A DNA stretch of 64,000 nucleotides. Origin: Gammaproteobacteria bacterium. GTDB lineage: Bacteria; Pseudomonadota; Gammaproteobacteria; DSM-16500. Below the pieces are notes generated by a model. The model ran no database searches and had not been told where the DNA came from. It saw only the letters and a program-made list of their open reading frames with translations. The stretch is taken from contig JARLJO010000004.1 in assembly GCA_031291175.1 (NCBI GenBank), positions 1 through 64,000 of the forward strand, in the 5' to 3' direction. The translations under genes were made by a program, and so were the position numbers. Positions 9,948 through 18,213 of the stretch are shown in pieces. The number at the start of each line of letters is the position of its first letter. Position 1 is the stretch's first letter.

Positions 9948-11657
9948 GTGATAAAACGCATTTTAATTTTGATTCTATTTTTTGTTTGCTCCCCACCTGT
10001 TTTTGCTGGCGCACTTTTTAATGTTGCAGCGACAGGGCCATCGGCTCAGATTTCGATGACACTTTGTCTTAATGGAAAAGGTCCTCTTTCCTGCCAAACC
10101 TACACGGCCTCTGCCGTCAATTTCAGTATCACTACAACGATACCGAATCATACTTACCCCGCAGCAGGCATAAAAATCAATACGCCTGGTTATACGCCAA
10201 CGGGCTGCACGATGAGTAGCAATGGATATTGTTTATTTACAGTGAGCAATACAAACGCGGCAACCATCTCAGCCACATCACCGGCGTGTCAACCCGATGT
10301 TATGGTTTTTTCACCAGCGGTCACGAAAGTGAATAATCCCCTTGGCAATACGTCAAATGCCGCACAGCAATTTACAATCAACATGACGATGTGCAATTCT
10401 CAAGGTCAGCCCATAACGCCTGGCGCGAATAATCCTATTCACGTGGATGTGTACGGTGCGCCTAATGGGGTCATTTCACCTACCTCAACCACGACTAGCA
10501 CAGGATCAGTCACTTTTACTTATAGCGGCCAGGCATTTCCTAACAACATTTCGATTAATGCGTGGATTAGCGATAGCAGTAATAAAGGCGCAGCACTGGG
10601 TGTCACTCAAGTACTGAAGCAAAACACCCCTCCTTCTTGTACTTATGGTAGCACTAGCTATCAGGTGCCACTGGTAGGAACACTGCCTAATGCCTTGCAG
10701 GTACAGGCAGATGTAGGCTACAACGCAACCTCGCCAGAGACTTCTCTGTCTTTCTACACAATTGACACAGGCTCATTGGGAGTGGTTGTACCCGTTAGCG
10801 AGCTACCATCTAACGCTAACGTGATAGGCCCTGGTGCGCCTGGCGTCAAATATTATGACAGCAGTGGCAATACTTACTCCGGCAATTATTACCTGGCTCC
10901 AGTCAGAGTGAAGCTAGCGAGTGGCGTGGTGCAAACTCAACCTATCATGGTGCTGGGGATTAACAAGGCCTTTTGTACAGGTCCCACCACTAAGTCCTGT
11001 TACTCACAACCCCCTTCACCGACACTGCATTACTTAGGCGTTGGTTTTAATCGCAATAGCACGACAACAGGCGATTTGTTTAACTCGCCCACGGCTAATG
11101 CCTTTCTTCATATAACCGATGCTAGCAATGGAACGGATCTCAGTCCCGGCTACTATCTCACGCCGAGTGATGCGACACCCACTGGACTCACCTTAGGTAT
11201 TACGACTAGCAATAACTACAATATTGTTAACTTAACACCCAATCCAGCGGTGCCTGGCGACTTTAATCCTCAGGCTGGCTGTTTCAGCTTTCCAGACTCT
11301 CCGCAGCCCAATCAGTTTTGCGGTACAGCACTGCTCGATGTGGGAATTGATTCCATGTTCATTGAGTTGCCAAAAGCCCAATGGCCAGCGGGAACCCACA
11401 ACGCCGATAATGACGTGCCTGTAGGCGTCAATATGTCGATCTTGATGGGTGCTGTCAGTGCGCCAGCATTGGAATACAGCTTTAGCGCAGTGGATGGTAA
11501 TCCTCCAGCTTACAGTCCAACTCCTACGGTAGCACAGTGGGTCGACAGTACCGGGACAGGTCAGATTTTCGTTAATACAGGCCGGCGGCCATTGTACATT
11601 TACGACTATCTTTACGATGGTCAGTGCGGACAGGTAGGCTTTAAGCCGTTAGCATAA
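9948..11657 (+). CDS. Exported pepsin-like (aspartic protease fold) protein
   Basis: This encodes 569 residues from a GTG start chosen because AAGGA lies eight bases upstream and a signal peptide follows at once (VIKRILILILFFVCSPPVFA). Residues about 105-220 look like a bacterial Ig-like domain. From about 240 the protein resembles a bilobed aspartic-protease fold: the first lobe has FYTIDTGSLGVVVP, matching the pepsin active-site loop, and the second has GTALLDVGIDSMFIELP, where Asp-Val-Gly replaces Asp-Thr-Gly. DUF3443-type proteins have similar motifs. Paired Cys suggest disulfides. It may be an exported protease or a catalytically reduced relative. It stands alone and is followed by a strong shared terminator. 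Confidence 0.7.
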   Translation: MIKRILILILFFVCSPPVFAGALFNVAATGPSAQISMTLCLNGKGPLSCQTYTASAVNFSITTTIPNHTYPAAGIKINTPGYTPTGCTMSSNGYCLFTVSNTNAATISATSPACQPDVMVFSPAVTKVNNPLGNTSNAAQQFTINMTMCNSQGQPITPGANNPIHVDVYGAPNGVISPTSTTTSTGSVTFTYSGQAFPNNISINAWISDSSNKGAALGVTQVLKQNTPPSCTYGSTSYQVPLVGTLPNALQVQADVGYNATSPETSLSFYTIDTGSLGVVVPVSELPSNANVIGPGAPGVKYYDSSGNTYSGNYYLAPVRVKLASGVVQTQPIMVLGINKAFCTGPTTKSCYSQPPSPTLHYLGVGFNRNSTTTGDLFNSPTANAFLHITDASNGTDLSPGYYLTPSDATPTGLTLGITTSNNYNIVNLTPNPAVPGDFNPQAGCFSFPDSPQPNQFCGTALLDVGIDSMFIELPKAQWPAGTHNADNDVPVGVNMSILMGAVSAPALEYSFSAVDGNPPAYSPTPTVAQWVDSTGTGQIFVNTGRRPLYIYDYLYDGQCGQVGFKPLA

Positions 11658-11666
11658 GAGATAAAT

Positions 11667-11696
11667 AAAAAGGGGCAGAGAAATCTGCCCCTTTTT
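11667..11696. terminator. Bidirectional terminator
   Basis: The 13-bp perfect arms AAAAAGGGGCAGA and TCTGCCCCTTTTT flank GAAA, with A and T runs on both sides. It serves the converging pepsin-like and TauD-like genes. Confidence 0.95.
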
Positions 11697-11712
11697 TTTC
11701 GCTATAAAAATA

Positions 11713-12711
11713 TCAAGACGTCAATGCTGTTAACACTCTACGGCTGCCCTTAAAAGGTGCGCGACCATGCATTGCCAAGATGTTGTCTAACACCATGACA
11801 TCGCTTTTTTCCCATGGCGTCGCAACGGTTTCCTGTTGTAACACTTCCAAAATATGATAAAGATCTTTGCGTGCAACTTTACTGCCATCAGCGTGTCTGA
11901 TCTCATGCAAACGAGTCCATGGGCGGAAATAAAATAACTTGGCGCCCACATAACGCGGCCACCCGAGTAAGCGCGGATTAAAATCATATAAATGCGCTTG
12001 ATTGAACCAGACTTTTTCGGCTGTTTCAGGATGGCTTATCGTCGCAGGACGAGTTTGAGTGATATTGAGCCAGTCGTTATGGGACCAACGCCATTCAAAT
12101 TCATTTGATAGACACCTTGTTTCCACTTCATGCCTGTCGCGAGTTTCAAAAACTTCCGTCCAGGATTTATGAGAGCGTTGCATCTTATTCATATACTGCA
12201 TTACTTTGCTTTCATAATAATAATTGGATGTGTACTGTAAACCTTTGGCCTCAAAGCGCTGCCTCACCTCAGGATGAATGGCCTGATACATACGACGCGC
12301 GTCACCAATAATGGTTTCGCCTTGCGCTGCGGGCGGATGCTCGCAAAAAAAGTAAATATGACGCGGATGTTTTTTCATAAAAGATAATTCTTGGTGCAAG
12401 GGAATCAGCAGAGCGGGTGGTGCTTCAGTCGAGGTATAGACCTTATCTTCGACTTTGTCTCTTGGGCTATCCCCTCCAATATAATTCACAAACTGGCCTA
12501 GCTTCAGATTCTCAATGAAATTAGCAAATTGAGCAGCAGATGCCACAGGAAAGCCGCGAAACAAAAGGGCGCCATGTTTTAGCAGCAAACGATGAAATAC
12601 ATCACGGTGAGTTGTAATTAAACTAATTAAGCTTTCATAGTCAATTTTTTTATAAGAGGTAATAATCGCGGGAAAATCGCCTTTAACTTGAAACACATCA
12701 AAAGCTGTCAT
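11713..12711 (-). CDS. TauD/TfdA-like Fe(II)/2-oxoglutarate dioxygenase
   Basis: This encodes 332 cytosolic residues of the TauD/TfdA (clavaminate synthase-like) superfamily, which uses Fe(II) and 2-oxoglutarate to hydroxylate small molecules. Diagnostic parts are LLFRGFPVASAAQFANF near residue 50, the metal pair in IPLHQELSF (His-x-Glu), and the distal His and Arg in VLDNILAMHGRAPFKGSRRV near the C terminus. The substrate is unknown; the length is closer to SyrP-like or gamma-butyrobetaine-type members than to TauD. It is divergent, 75 bases apart, from a BtaA-like gene that transfers the 3-amino-3-carboxypropyl group, so the dioxygenase might act on that product. That link is inference. Confidence 0.85.
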   Translation of the reverse strand: MTAFDVFQVKGDFPAIITSYKKIDYESLISLITTHRDVFHRLLLKHGALLFRGFPVASAAQFANFIENLKLGQFVNYIGGDSPRDKVEDKVYTSTEAPPALLIPLHQELSFMKKHPRHIYFFCEHPPAAQGETIIGDARRMYQAIHPEVRQRFEAKGLQYTSNYYYESKVMQYMNKMQRSHKSWTEVFETRDRHEVETRCLSNEFEWRWSHNDWLNITQTRPATISHPETAEKVWFNQAHLYDFNPRLLGWPRYVGAKLFYFRPWTRLHEIRHADGSKVARKDLYHILEVLQQETVATPWEKSDVMVLDNILAMHGRAPFKGSRRVLTALTS

Positions 12712-12742
12712 GTTGATAATCTTCCTTGCAAATTCAGAAGAT

Positions 12743-12772
12743 ATTATATTAGCATCTAAGCTACGCTTTCAA
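12743..12772 (-). promoter_or_regulatory. Sigma-70 promoter of the dioxygenase gene
   Basis: On the minus strand, TTGAAA (12772-12767) and a perfect TATAAT (12748-12743) are 18 bases apart, about 35 bases upstream of the ATG. It lies in the 75-bp divergent intergenic space, so the two genes could be co-regulated. Confidence 0.6.
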
Positions 12773-12786
12773 AAGAGTGGGTAAAA

Positions 12787-13869
12787 ATGGATTTTTACAC
12801 GAAGCTCAATTATAGCATTGGCAATGAAGACTGGCGTGTTGAAGCGCAAGCATTGCGAGTCAAAAAAGAAAGCCGGGTCATCTGTGTGACCGCCAGTGGT
12901 GACAGACCATTGCATTTACTCATGACAGATTGCGCTGAAATCATTTCAATTGATATGAATCGGACTCAGAACTATTTGTTAGAGCTAAAAATTGCCGCTA
13001 TAGCAAAGCTGGATTATGAGAAATACCTCGCATTTTTAGGGTGCACACCCTGCTCTACTCGTCTGGTGATTTTTCGTGAGTTGAAATCGGCTTTATCAAA
13101 AGATGCCGCTGACTTTTGGGAAGCACATCAGAAATTGTTGGAACGCGGCATTATCTATCAAGGTCGAACAGAGCGACTGACCCAGTTAGGGGCTAAAGCA
13201 TTTCGCCTTGTTCGCAACCAGAAAATCAAAAAACTGTTTGCTTTCGATGATTTAAATGAGCAACGCCAATTCATTAAAGCGGAATGGGATACGCGAGCGT
13301 TGAGAAAAACATTTGAGATGTTGATTAATCCAAAGTTGTCGCAATTCTTTTTTAAAGATCCAGGTTTGAATTCTTTTGTGGATTTCGCGAATAAGCCTGG
13401 CACGTATATTTATGAGCGCATGATTGTTTGTTTAAATACGCATCTTGCTAAAAAGAGTCCTTTGATTCAATTGTTATTTACCGGTAAATTGATGCCGGAA
13501 GGCTATTTCCCCTATTTGACTTATGAAGGTTATACAGCCATTCGTCGTCATATGAATCGAATTAATATCATCACAGGTAATATTATTGATTTTATGGAGC
13601 ATGCAACGAATGCTAATCAAATCGATGCTTTTTCGATGTCGGATATTGCTTCGTATATGCCACAAGCTATTTTTGAAAAATTATTACGCTCGATTCAAAA
13701 TGCGGCAACGCCTGATGCGCGCTTCTGTTTGCGCGAATTCATTAGCAATCGCAAAATTCCCGCTGATTTACAAGCGACTTATAAGCGTGACATGGATTTA
13801 GAGAAGAAATTAGAAAAAGAAGAATCAAATTTCGTGTATCGATTTATGGTGGGTGAAATTCAAAAGTAA
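12787..13869 (+). CDS. BtaA-like AdoMet 3-amino-3-carboxypropyl transferase (DUF3419)
   Basis: This encodes 360 residues. The family of BtaA makes the homoserine ether head group of betaine lipids by moving the 3-amino-3-carboxypropyl group of AdoMet to diacylglycerol. A Rossmann-like AdoMet site is visible at residues 30-70: VICVTASGDRPLHLLMTDC followed by SIDMNRTQNYLLELK. The C-terminal half is helical and rich in Lys and Arg (LEKKLEKEESNFVYRFMVGE). Known BtaA enzymes are usually followed by the methyltransferase BtaB; none is nearby, so the product may be a different lipid or metabolite. It is divergent from the TauD-like gene. Confidence 0.75.
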   Translation: MDFYTKLNYSIGNEDWRVEAQALRVKKESRVICVTASGDRPLHLLMTDCAEIISIDMNRTQNYLLELKIAAIAKLDYEKYLAFLGCTPCSTRLVIFRELKSALSKDAADFWEAHQKLLERGIIYQGRTERLTQLGAKAFRLVRNQKIKKLFAFDDLNEQRQFIKAEWDTRALRKTFEMLINPKLSQFFFKDPGLNSFVDFANKPGTYIYERMIVCLNTHLAKKSPLIQLLFTGKLMPEGYFPYLTYEGYTAIRRHMNRINIITGNIIDFMEHATNANQIDAFSMSDIASYMPQAIFEKLLRSIQNAATPDARFCLREFISNRKIPADLQATYKRDMDLEKKLEKEESNFVYRFMVGEIQK

Positions 13870-14121
13870 TATCGGCCATAATTAATGTAGGTTAAGTCGA
13901 GCGCTGTTGGCGAAATCTAACCTACAATACTGTATCCTGCGGACAAGCCGTGGGACGTAGGGGAGCAGTTAAACCTCAAGCATTGTTTTTTGCGAAACCC
14001 AACGTTTTAATGAAGTGTTGCGTTTTGCAAAAAGCGCCCAATGCTATGCCTATAGCCAACTTGCAATGCTATAATCAACTTGCAATACTATGGTCCGTTG
14101 TCAATTAACGCCCACCCACCT

Positions 14122-14154
14122 CTACGTCCCGCGGCTTGTCCGCGGGATCCAGAG
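14122..14154. repeat. CGCGG palindrome family, copy
   Basis: CCCGCGG, CTTGT and CCGCGGG form a stem-loop inside the constant flanks CTACGT and ATCCAG. Related copies lie at 13935-13960, 36091-36126 and 39500-39530, and at 39557-39585 in the other orientation. In the 39500 copy the outer pair changes from C-G to A-T on both arms, so pairing is preserved. Confidence 0.8.
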
Positions 14155-14314
14155 CGAACTTTCAAAATCTAAATTCAATGAGCTTATTAAGCTAAACCAT
14201 CCTTGTTTTTTTACTAACGCGAAAAAGTGTCGCCAGTGGGCTTTAATAAGGTTGGATTTCGCAAAAACGCTCAACCCAACCTACGCTTCTGTCTGCGCGA
14301 ATTCATTAGCTATT

Positions 14315-14363
14315 CCCGCGGACACGCCCCTCACAAAAAGCGTGAGGGTCTTAGTCCGCGCTA
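14315..14363 (-). repeat. ACGGACTAAGACC hairpin family, inverted copy 1
   Basis: A 49-bp element matching, as reverse complement, the copy at 14452-14500 with one mismatch. Each copy is itself a hairpin around the loop CACGCTTTTTGTG. The two enclose about 90 bases. Confidence 0.85.
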
Positions 14364-14451
14364 CAGTTTTTTTTATTGTTTAAAGTAAAGTTTGCTTGCG
14401 CTACGAATGATCCAGAACAATCGAACTCAACTTGAGTAATAATAAGATTAG

Positions 14452-14500
14452 TAGCACGGACTAAGACCCTCACGCTTTTTGTGAGGGGCGTGTCCGCGGG
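14452..14500 (+). repeat. ACGGACTAAGACC hairpin family, inverted copy 2
   Basis: The partner of 14315-14363. It reads TAGCACGGACTAAGACCC, the loop CACGCTTTTTGTG, then GGGGCGTGTCCGCGGG. Its distal arm differs from the complete copy at 42674-42724. Confidence 0.85.
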
Positions 14501-14811
14501 ATCCAGCATCAACAAATCCAACAACGCATGCTTAAGATAAGCTTAAAACAAATAGTAAAACTTCCGCTTATTCACAAATATTAACGTTTTCTTAAAATAT
14601 TGTTGTACTACAAATAAGCCTTGTCTCAACGGAATAACCCACTCATTTAGCGCAATTTAGCCCAGACTTCATTTAATAATTGCTTAACAATTCAAACAAA
14701 AAGTCTTTTCTCGGTTAAGTTAAGTTTATTTTAAGCAGGCTTAGATATACTATTATACAGAACATCTAAACTTATAAAAAAAATACCCAAAGACAGCAAA
14801 ACGAGGATACT

Positions 14812-17079
14812 ATGTTAAGAGCGATCAGCGCCGTCAGGCAAGCTTCAATTAACTCCATTTGTACTGCTTTGGTCAAATTTCAAATTCGATCAACAAGTGA
14901 CTTAACTGCTCATTTTAAACAAATAGCCAAGATGATTAATGAAGATCCAGAAATATTCATGGCAACAGATTCCTTGCTTCAACGCACCGAGCTTTTTGCA
15001 GCAGCCGTTGCAGCTTATGCAAGTTTAACCGCATACAACATTCGAGTTTCTTCAAATATTGATTTAACTGTATTTAAAAAACAAGAAACTGAAATCATCC
15101 GCACAACTACAGCAACATCTACTGCAATAGAAGATCTAACCAAAGTAACAAAAAGCTATGATCAACTTGCTGAGTCTCTTCATATCAACAAAGTCATCAG
15201 CCGAGCTATAAAGAGGGTTTTAAAAAATAAAGAATACGGTTTTTGTGATGCCATTATTTTGGGAGCCGGTGACACAGGAACCACGCTTTGGCTTGAAAAA
15301 TATAAATCTCAACACGGCGCAACCTATCAATCTTTATCAGAAAAAAAACTACCTGCTGTTTTAATGATTGCAGATGGATTTGGTAGCTGGAAACATGACT
15401 ACACGCTGGCACAGACACAAAGCTCTCTTGAAAGAAGTACGGCAGATAAAAATCCCAGTGATTTTTTATCGACTGAGTATTATCAAAAAAATCCTCAAGC
15501 CAATGGCCGCCACGTGTTTCAAGCCAATCAAGTCTGCCTGGGTAGAACACAAGCACCCATTCTTCATATGAATATGCTAAAAATTGAAAAAAAAGAAAAT
15601 CACTCCAATTGGCAAAACAATAACTATCCTTATCGAGTCATTGTCCAATTTCCAAAAGGCGAGATAAAAACAATTTACACACACAATATCGAAGTCTGTA
15701 CTGGGCTAGGATTTGCAAATATTCATTTCGATGAGAAAATCATTCAAACAGCCGAATTAAAAAAACTCAATCAATTTGACAGTCGCTTAGGTTTTACCCC
15801 TATTGTTGATGGTAATCAGTTTGTCCTGACGGATTCTGAAGAACAAAAAGAAGATAGAACCATAGTCATTTACGGCGGTGGCGGTACGGCTTCAGCTTGC
15901 TATCGAAAAAGTTTCTTTGGTAATGATATTCGAACTTATGATCGCCCCTACACTTCCGATCAGCAAAAAAATAAAGTGATTTGGATCTTCAAAGATTTCA
16001 TAGGCACGGGCAAAATGGCAGCAAATGCCATAGACGCCGCTCGAGCACGCAATGAGGTGTTCCAAGGTGAGCTAGCCAAAGTGACGCAAAAAAATAATGG
16101 CCAATTATTATTAGAATTTAACATGCATCATGCTAATGGTGTTTCTACAACGCAAACATTCTTAAGTGATCAGCTTATTTATTCTATTGGCCAAAACGAT
16201 GATCGTGCGAGACAAGTTTGTAGCGAAGTCAGCTCTGATTTGCAGGTAAATGCTGACAAATTCGGAATGCTGCTGAACATCTCGACCCCAGATAAAAAAG
16301 TCACTTTTTTTGGCGCAGCAGCTGTCTCTGTTCGTAAAACCGAATTCCTCAAAGAGACAACAAAATGGTTAGATGAACAAAATATAGGTGGCGATGTAGG
16401 GGCGGGCTCAATGCCTCCTACCAGGGCACAAATTAAACGGCATCTTGCTTTGCAGAATATTAAACCGGAAAGTATCAATGCTAATATGGATAGCAGTTCT
16501 TTAATCAAAGAGTATCTTGTGATAGCCGGCGTTAAAGAAGTCGTTATTGACAATTTTATTCAAGATCTACTTTTAGCAAGAAAACATGATACACATGGCT
16601 GTTCTCGCGCTACGCTAGAGGCATTATTGAGTAAACATACCTTACACACCGTCTTCAATATTGATGGTCATGCTCATCTCGTTTTAAAAGGACAGAAAAA
16701 ACAAGCTAAATCCTCAACTCCACCTATGCTAGCCATACTAGAGGATGATCTAAAAAGTAAGCAAACGACCGGAGTCGACGATATGAAATTGGGTCTGGAA
16801 TTAGGTTACGAATATCGTAAACCGCTCATCGTGGCTACAGACGCAAGAGGAAGCTCTGCTTCAGTTAGTTCAGGTGCTACAGCAAAACCTGTAGTTCCCA
16901 ATTTAAATAGAGCTTTCTTTGAGATTATCCGCCGTGTTAAAAGTGACGACTCTTATGCTTTCGTCTCACGTGCTACAATCACTCCTATTGACTCACAAAA
17001 TCCAGATAAGGCAACTGTTGCTCAGCCAATTCAAGTAACAATACAACCGAGTGCTTTAAGAATAGGGAGACGACGTTAA
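14812..17079 (+). CDS. Large protein with two dinucleotide-binding motifs, effector candidate
   Basis: This encodes 755 residues, with GAGGA four bases before the ATG. Residues 1-140 are helical. At about 148 the sequence DAIILGAGDTGTTLWLEK resembles a FAD-binding GxGxxG motif, and at about 350 TIVIYGGGGTASACYRKSF resembles an NAD(P)-binding motif. Two such motifs 200 residues apart are the layout of FMO/ornithine-hydroxylase-like flavoproteins, but the intervening sequence is unfamiliar. The C-terminal 250 residues are unrecognised and end basic (ALRIGRRR). The stop codon overlaps the start of the next gene (TAATG), so the two products are translationally coupled. It could be an oxidoreductase or a secreted effector built on such a fold. 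Confidence 0.7.
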   Translation: MLRAISAVRQASINSICTALVKFQIRSTSDLTAHFKQIAKMINEDPEIFMATDSLLQRTELFAAAVAAYASLTAYNIRVSSNIDLTVFKKQETEIIRTTTATSTAIEDLTKVTKSYDQLAESLHINKVISRAIKRVLKNKEYGFCDAIILGAGDTGTTLWLEKYKSQHGATYQSLSEKKLPAVLMIADGFGSWKHDYTLAQTQSSLERSTADKNPSDFLSTEYYQKNPQANGRHVFQANQVCLGRTQAPILHMNMLKIEKKENHSNWQNNNYPYRVIVQFPKGEIKTIYTHNIEVCTGLGFANIHFDEKIIQTAELKKLNQFDSRLGFTPIVDGNQFVLTDSEEQKEDRTIVIYGGGGTASACYRKSFFGNDIRTYDRPYTSDQQKNKVIWIFKDFIGTGKMAANAIDAARARNEVFQGELAKVTQKNNGQLLLEFNMHHANGVSTTQTFLSDQLIYSIGQNDDRARQVCSEVSSDLQVNADKFGMLLNISTPDKKVTFFGAAAVSVRKTEFLKETTKWLDEQNIGGDVGAGSMPPTRAQIKRHLALQNIKPESINANMDSSSLIKEYLVIAGVKEVVIDNFIQDLLLARKHDTHGCSRATLEALLSKHTLHTVFNIDGHAHLVLKGQKKQAKSSTPPMLAILEDDLKSKQTTGVDDMKLGLELGYEYRKPLIVATDARGSSASVSSGATAKPVVPNLNRAFFEIIRRVKSDDSYAFVSRATITPIDSQNPDKATVAQPIQVTIQPSALRIGRRR

Positions 17080-18047
17080 TGAAGCTATCTCAATTTCTTC
17101 AACTAACGGATGAAGAACTGAAAACCTATGAAGCTATTTTCTTAATGAAGCCTGGCTCCAATACAGAACCAAACAGTGAACCGATGTCTAATCATATTGA
17201 TTCGTATATTATTAATACGGATTTGGCCACGTTAATTAGAATCGTTGTACGTTATCCAGAAATCAATGCGATTTGTGAATCCCCACAATTTGCAGGTTAT
17301 TGGCAAGATCTTTGGAGCCAGTGTGGTTTAAAACCTGCAGAAACGCAGCATGAAAATAAGCCTACAGTTCATCAATATGATCCTATGCCTACTGTCTCTT
17401 GTTTTACTCTTTTGAAAGGCTTATATCTCTACAAAGGATATCAAAATGTATTTGCTGAAATAACAGATTGGACGCCCGAATTGCGGGCAGATGCCAGAGA
17501 GTATTTAGAAATGGCAGCAAAATTCGGTTGTTTTTTTGCTATCAATCTATTGTGTGAAGAAGGATTAAAGTCTTTAACATCTAAGCCAGACAAAACCATA
17601 GCAGTCGATATATTACGACTAGCTCAAAGAGCGGCTGCATTGTATTGGACGCCGGGTTATTTATTATTAGCGACAGTTTATCAAGAGATGTCCTTGCATA
17701 CGGAAGATACTCTACAATTGCCAGGTGTACAGTCCAAAGAGGCTTTATTTTCAGAAGCTTTAGTGTCAATCTATGTCGCTCAAAAGTTAGAACCTTTTTC
17801 AGAGGCAATGTTGAATAACGCCTATCAAGGCAAGACTATTGCTGAGGCTACTCAAGGTACAATAAAGAGTTGGTTTCAAGCTAAGGTACGATTAGAGACG
17901 TATGCTGGCGGCTTAATTAATGCGTCTACCCACCTACGCGCCGACAGGAAAGCCGTGCTCATTGCCAATAAAATTAAAAAAACTTACCTGCCGCAGATGG
18001 CAGAAAAAAATGAAGAAAAGAAAGAGGTTAATTTAAGTAACGCGTAA
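17079..18047 (+). CDS. Helical (Sel1/TPR-like) protein coupled to upstream gene
   Basis: This encodes 322 residues, starting on the last base of the upstream stop codon. The chain is all-helical. Residues 160-250 have a Sel1/TPR-like rhythm (YLEMAAKFGCFFAINLLCEE; LRLAQRAAALYWTPGYLLLA). Around residues 50-80, DLATLIRIVVRYPEINAIC followed by a Trp-rich stretch (YWQDLW) loosely recalls an F-box, but the match is weak. The C terminus carries an acidic patch (EKNEEKKEVN) similar to the Glu-rich signals of Dot/Icm substrates. Coupling suggests it binds or chaperones the upstream protein. Confidence 0.65.
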   Translation: MKLSQFLQLTDEELKTYEAIFLMKPGSNTEPNSEPMSNHIDSYIINTDLATLIRIVVRYPEINAICESPQFAGYWQDLWSQCGLKPAETQHENKPTVHQYDPMPTVSCFTLLKGLYLYKGYQNVFAEITDWTPELRADAREYLEMAAKFGCFFAINLLCEEGLKSLTSKPDKTIAVDILRLAQRAAALYWTPGYLLLATVYQEMSLHTEDTLQLPGVQSKEALFSEALVSIYVAQKLEPFSEAMLNNAYQGKTIAEATQGTIKSWFQAKVRLETYAGGLINASTHLRADRKAVLIANKIKKTYLPQMAEKNEEKKEVNLSNA

Positions 18048-18166
18048 AATCACTCTGAAATATCCTGACCGTGTATAGTCACGCTGGCTAGCTCGCAGAG
18101 ATAACGCTGCATAGGAAATTACTTTAATTTAGCCGCTTCTGAACTGAAGATTATGATTGAAAACTT

Positions 18167-18193
18167 GTGGGGATCTCCCAGGATTTTCCCCAC
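18167..18193 (-). terminator. Likely terminator of the nucleotidase gene
   Basis: The arms GTGGGGA and TCCCCAC are followed on the minus strand by AAGTTTTC. It lies 21 bases after the stop. The T run is short, so this is moderately supported. Confidence 0.5.
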
Positions 18194-18213
18194 CTATCTC
18201 TTTAGTTAGCCAC

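Larger units (their letters stand above)
13870..14811. other. Repeat-filled intergenic region
   Basis: About 940 bases without a gene. It holds copies of three repeat families: AACCCAACCTAC-type units (about 13889-13927, 13990-14010 and 14245-14285), CGCGGCTTGTCCGCG-type palindromes (13935-13960 and 14122-14154) and two inverted copies of the ACGGACTAAGACC hairpin family. Around 14040-14090 there is also a short direct repeat of CAACTTGCAAT. The segment at about 14284-14310 duplicates part of the 3' end of the preceding gene (about 13719-13748). The last 250 bases are AT-rich, with no motif I trust. Confidence 0.7.

Noticed and set aside
13586-14383. Plus-strand frames sharing ASVCANSLAI
   Set aside because: They share residues only because a piece of DNA is duplicated; one is a shadow of the BtaA-like gene and the other lies across repeats.
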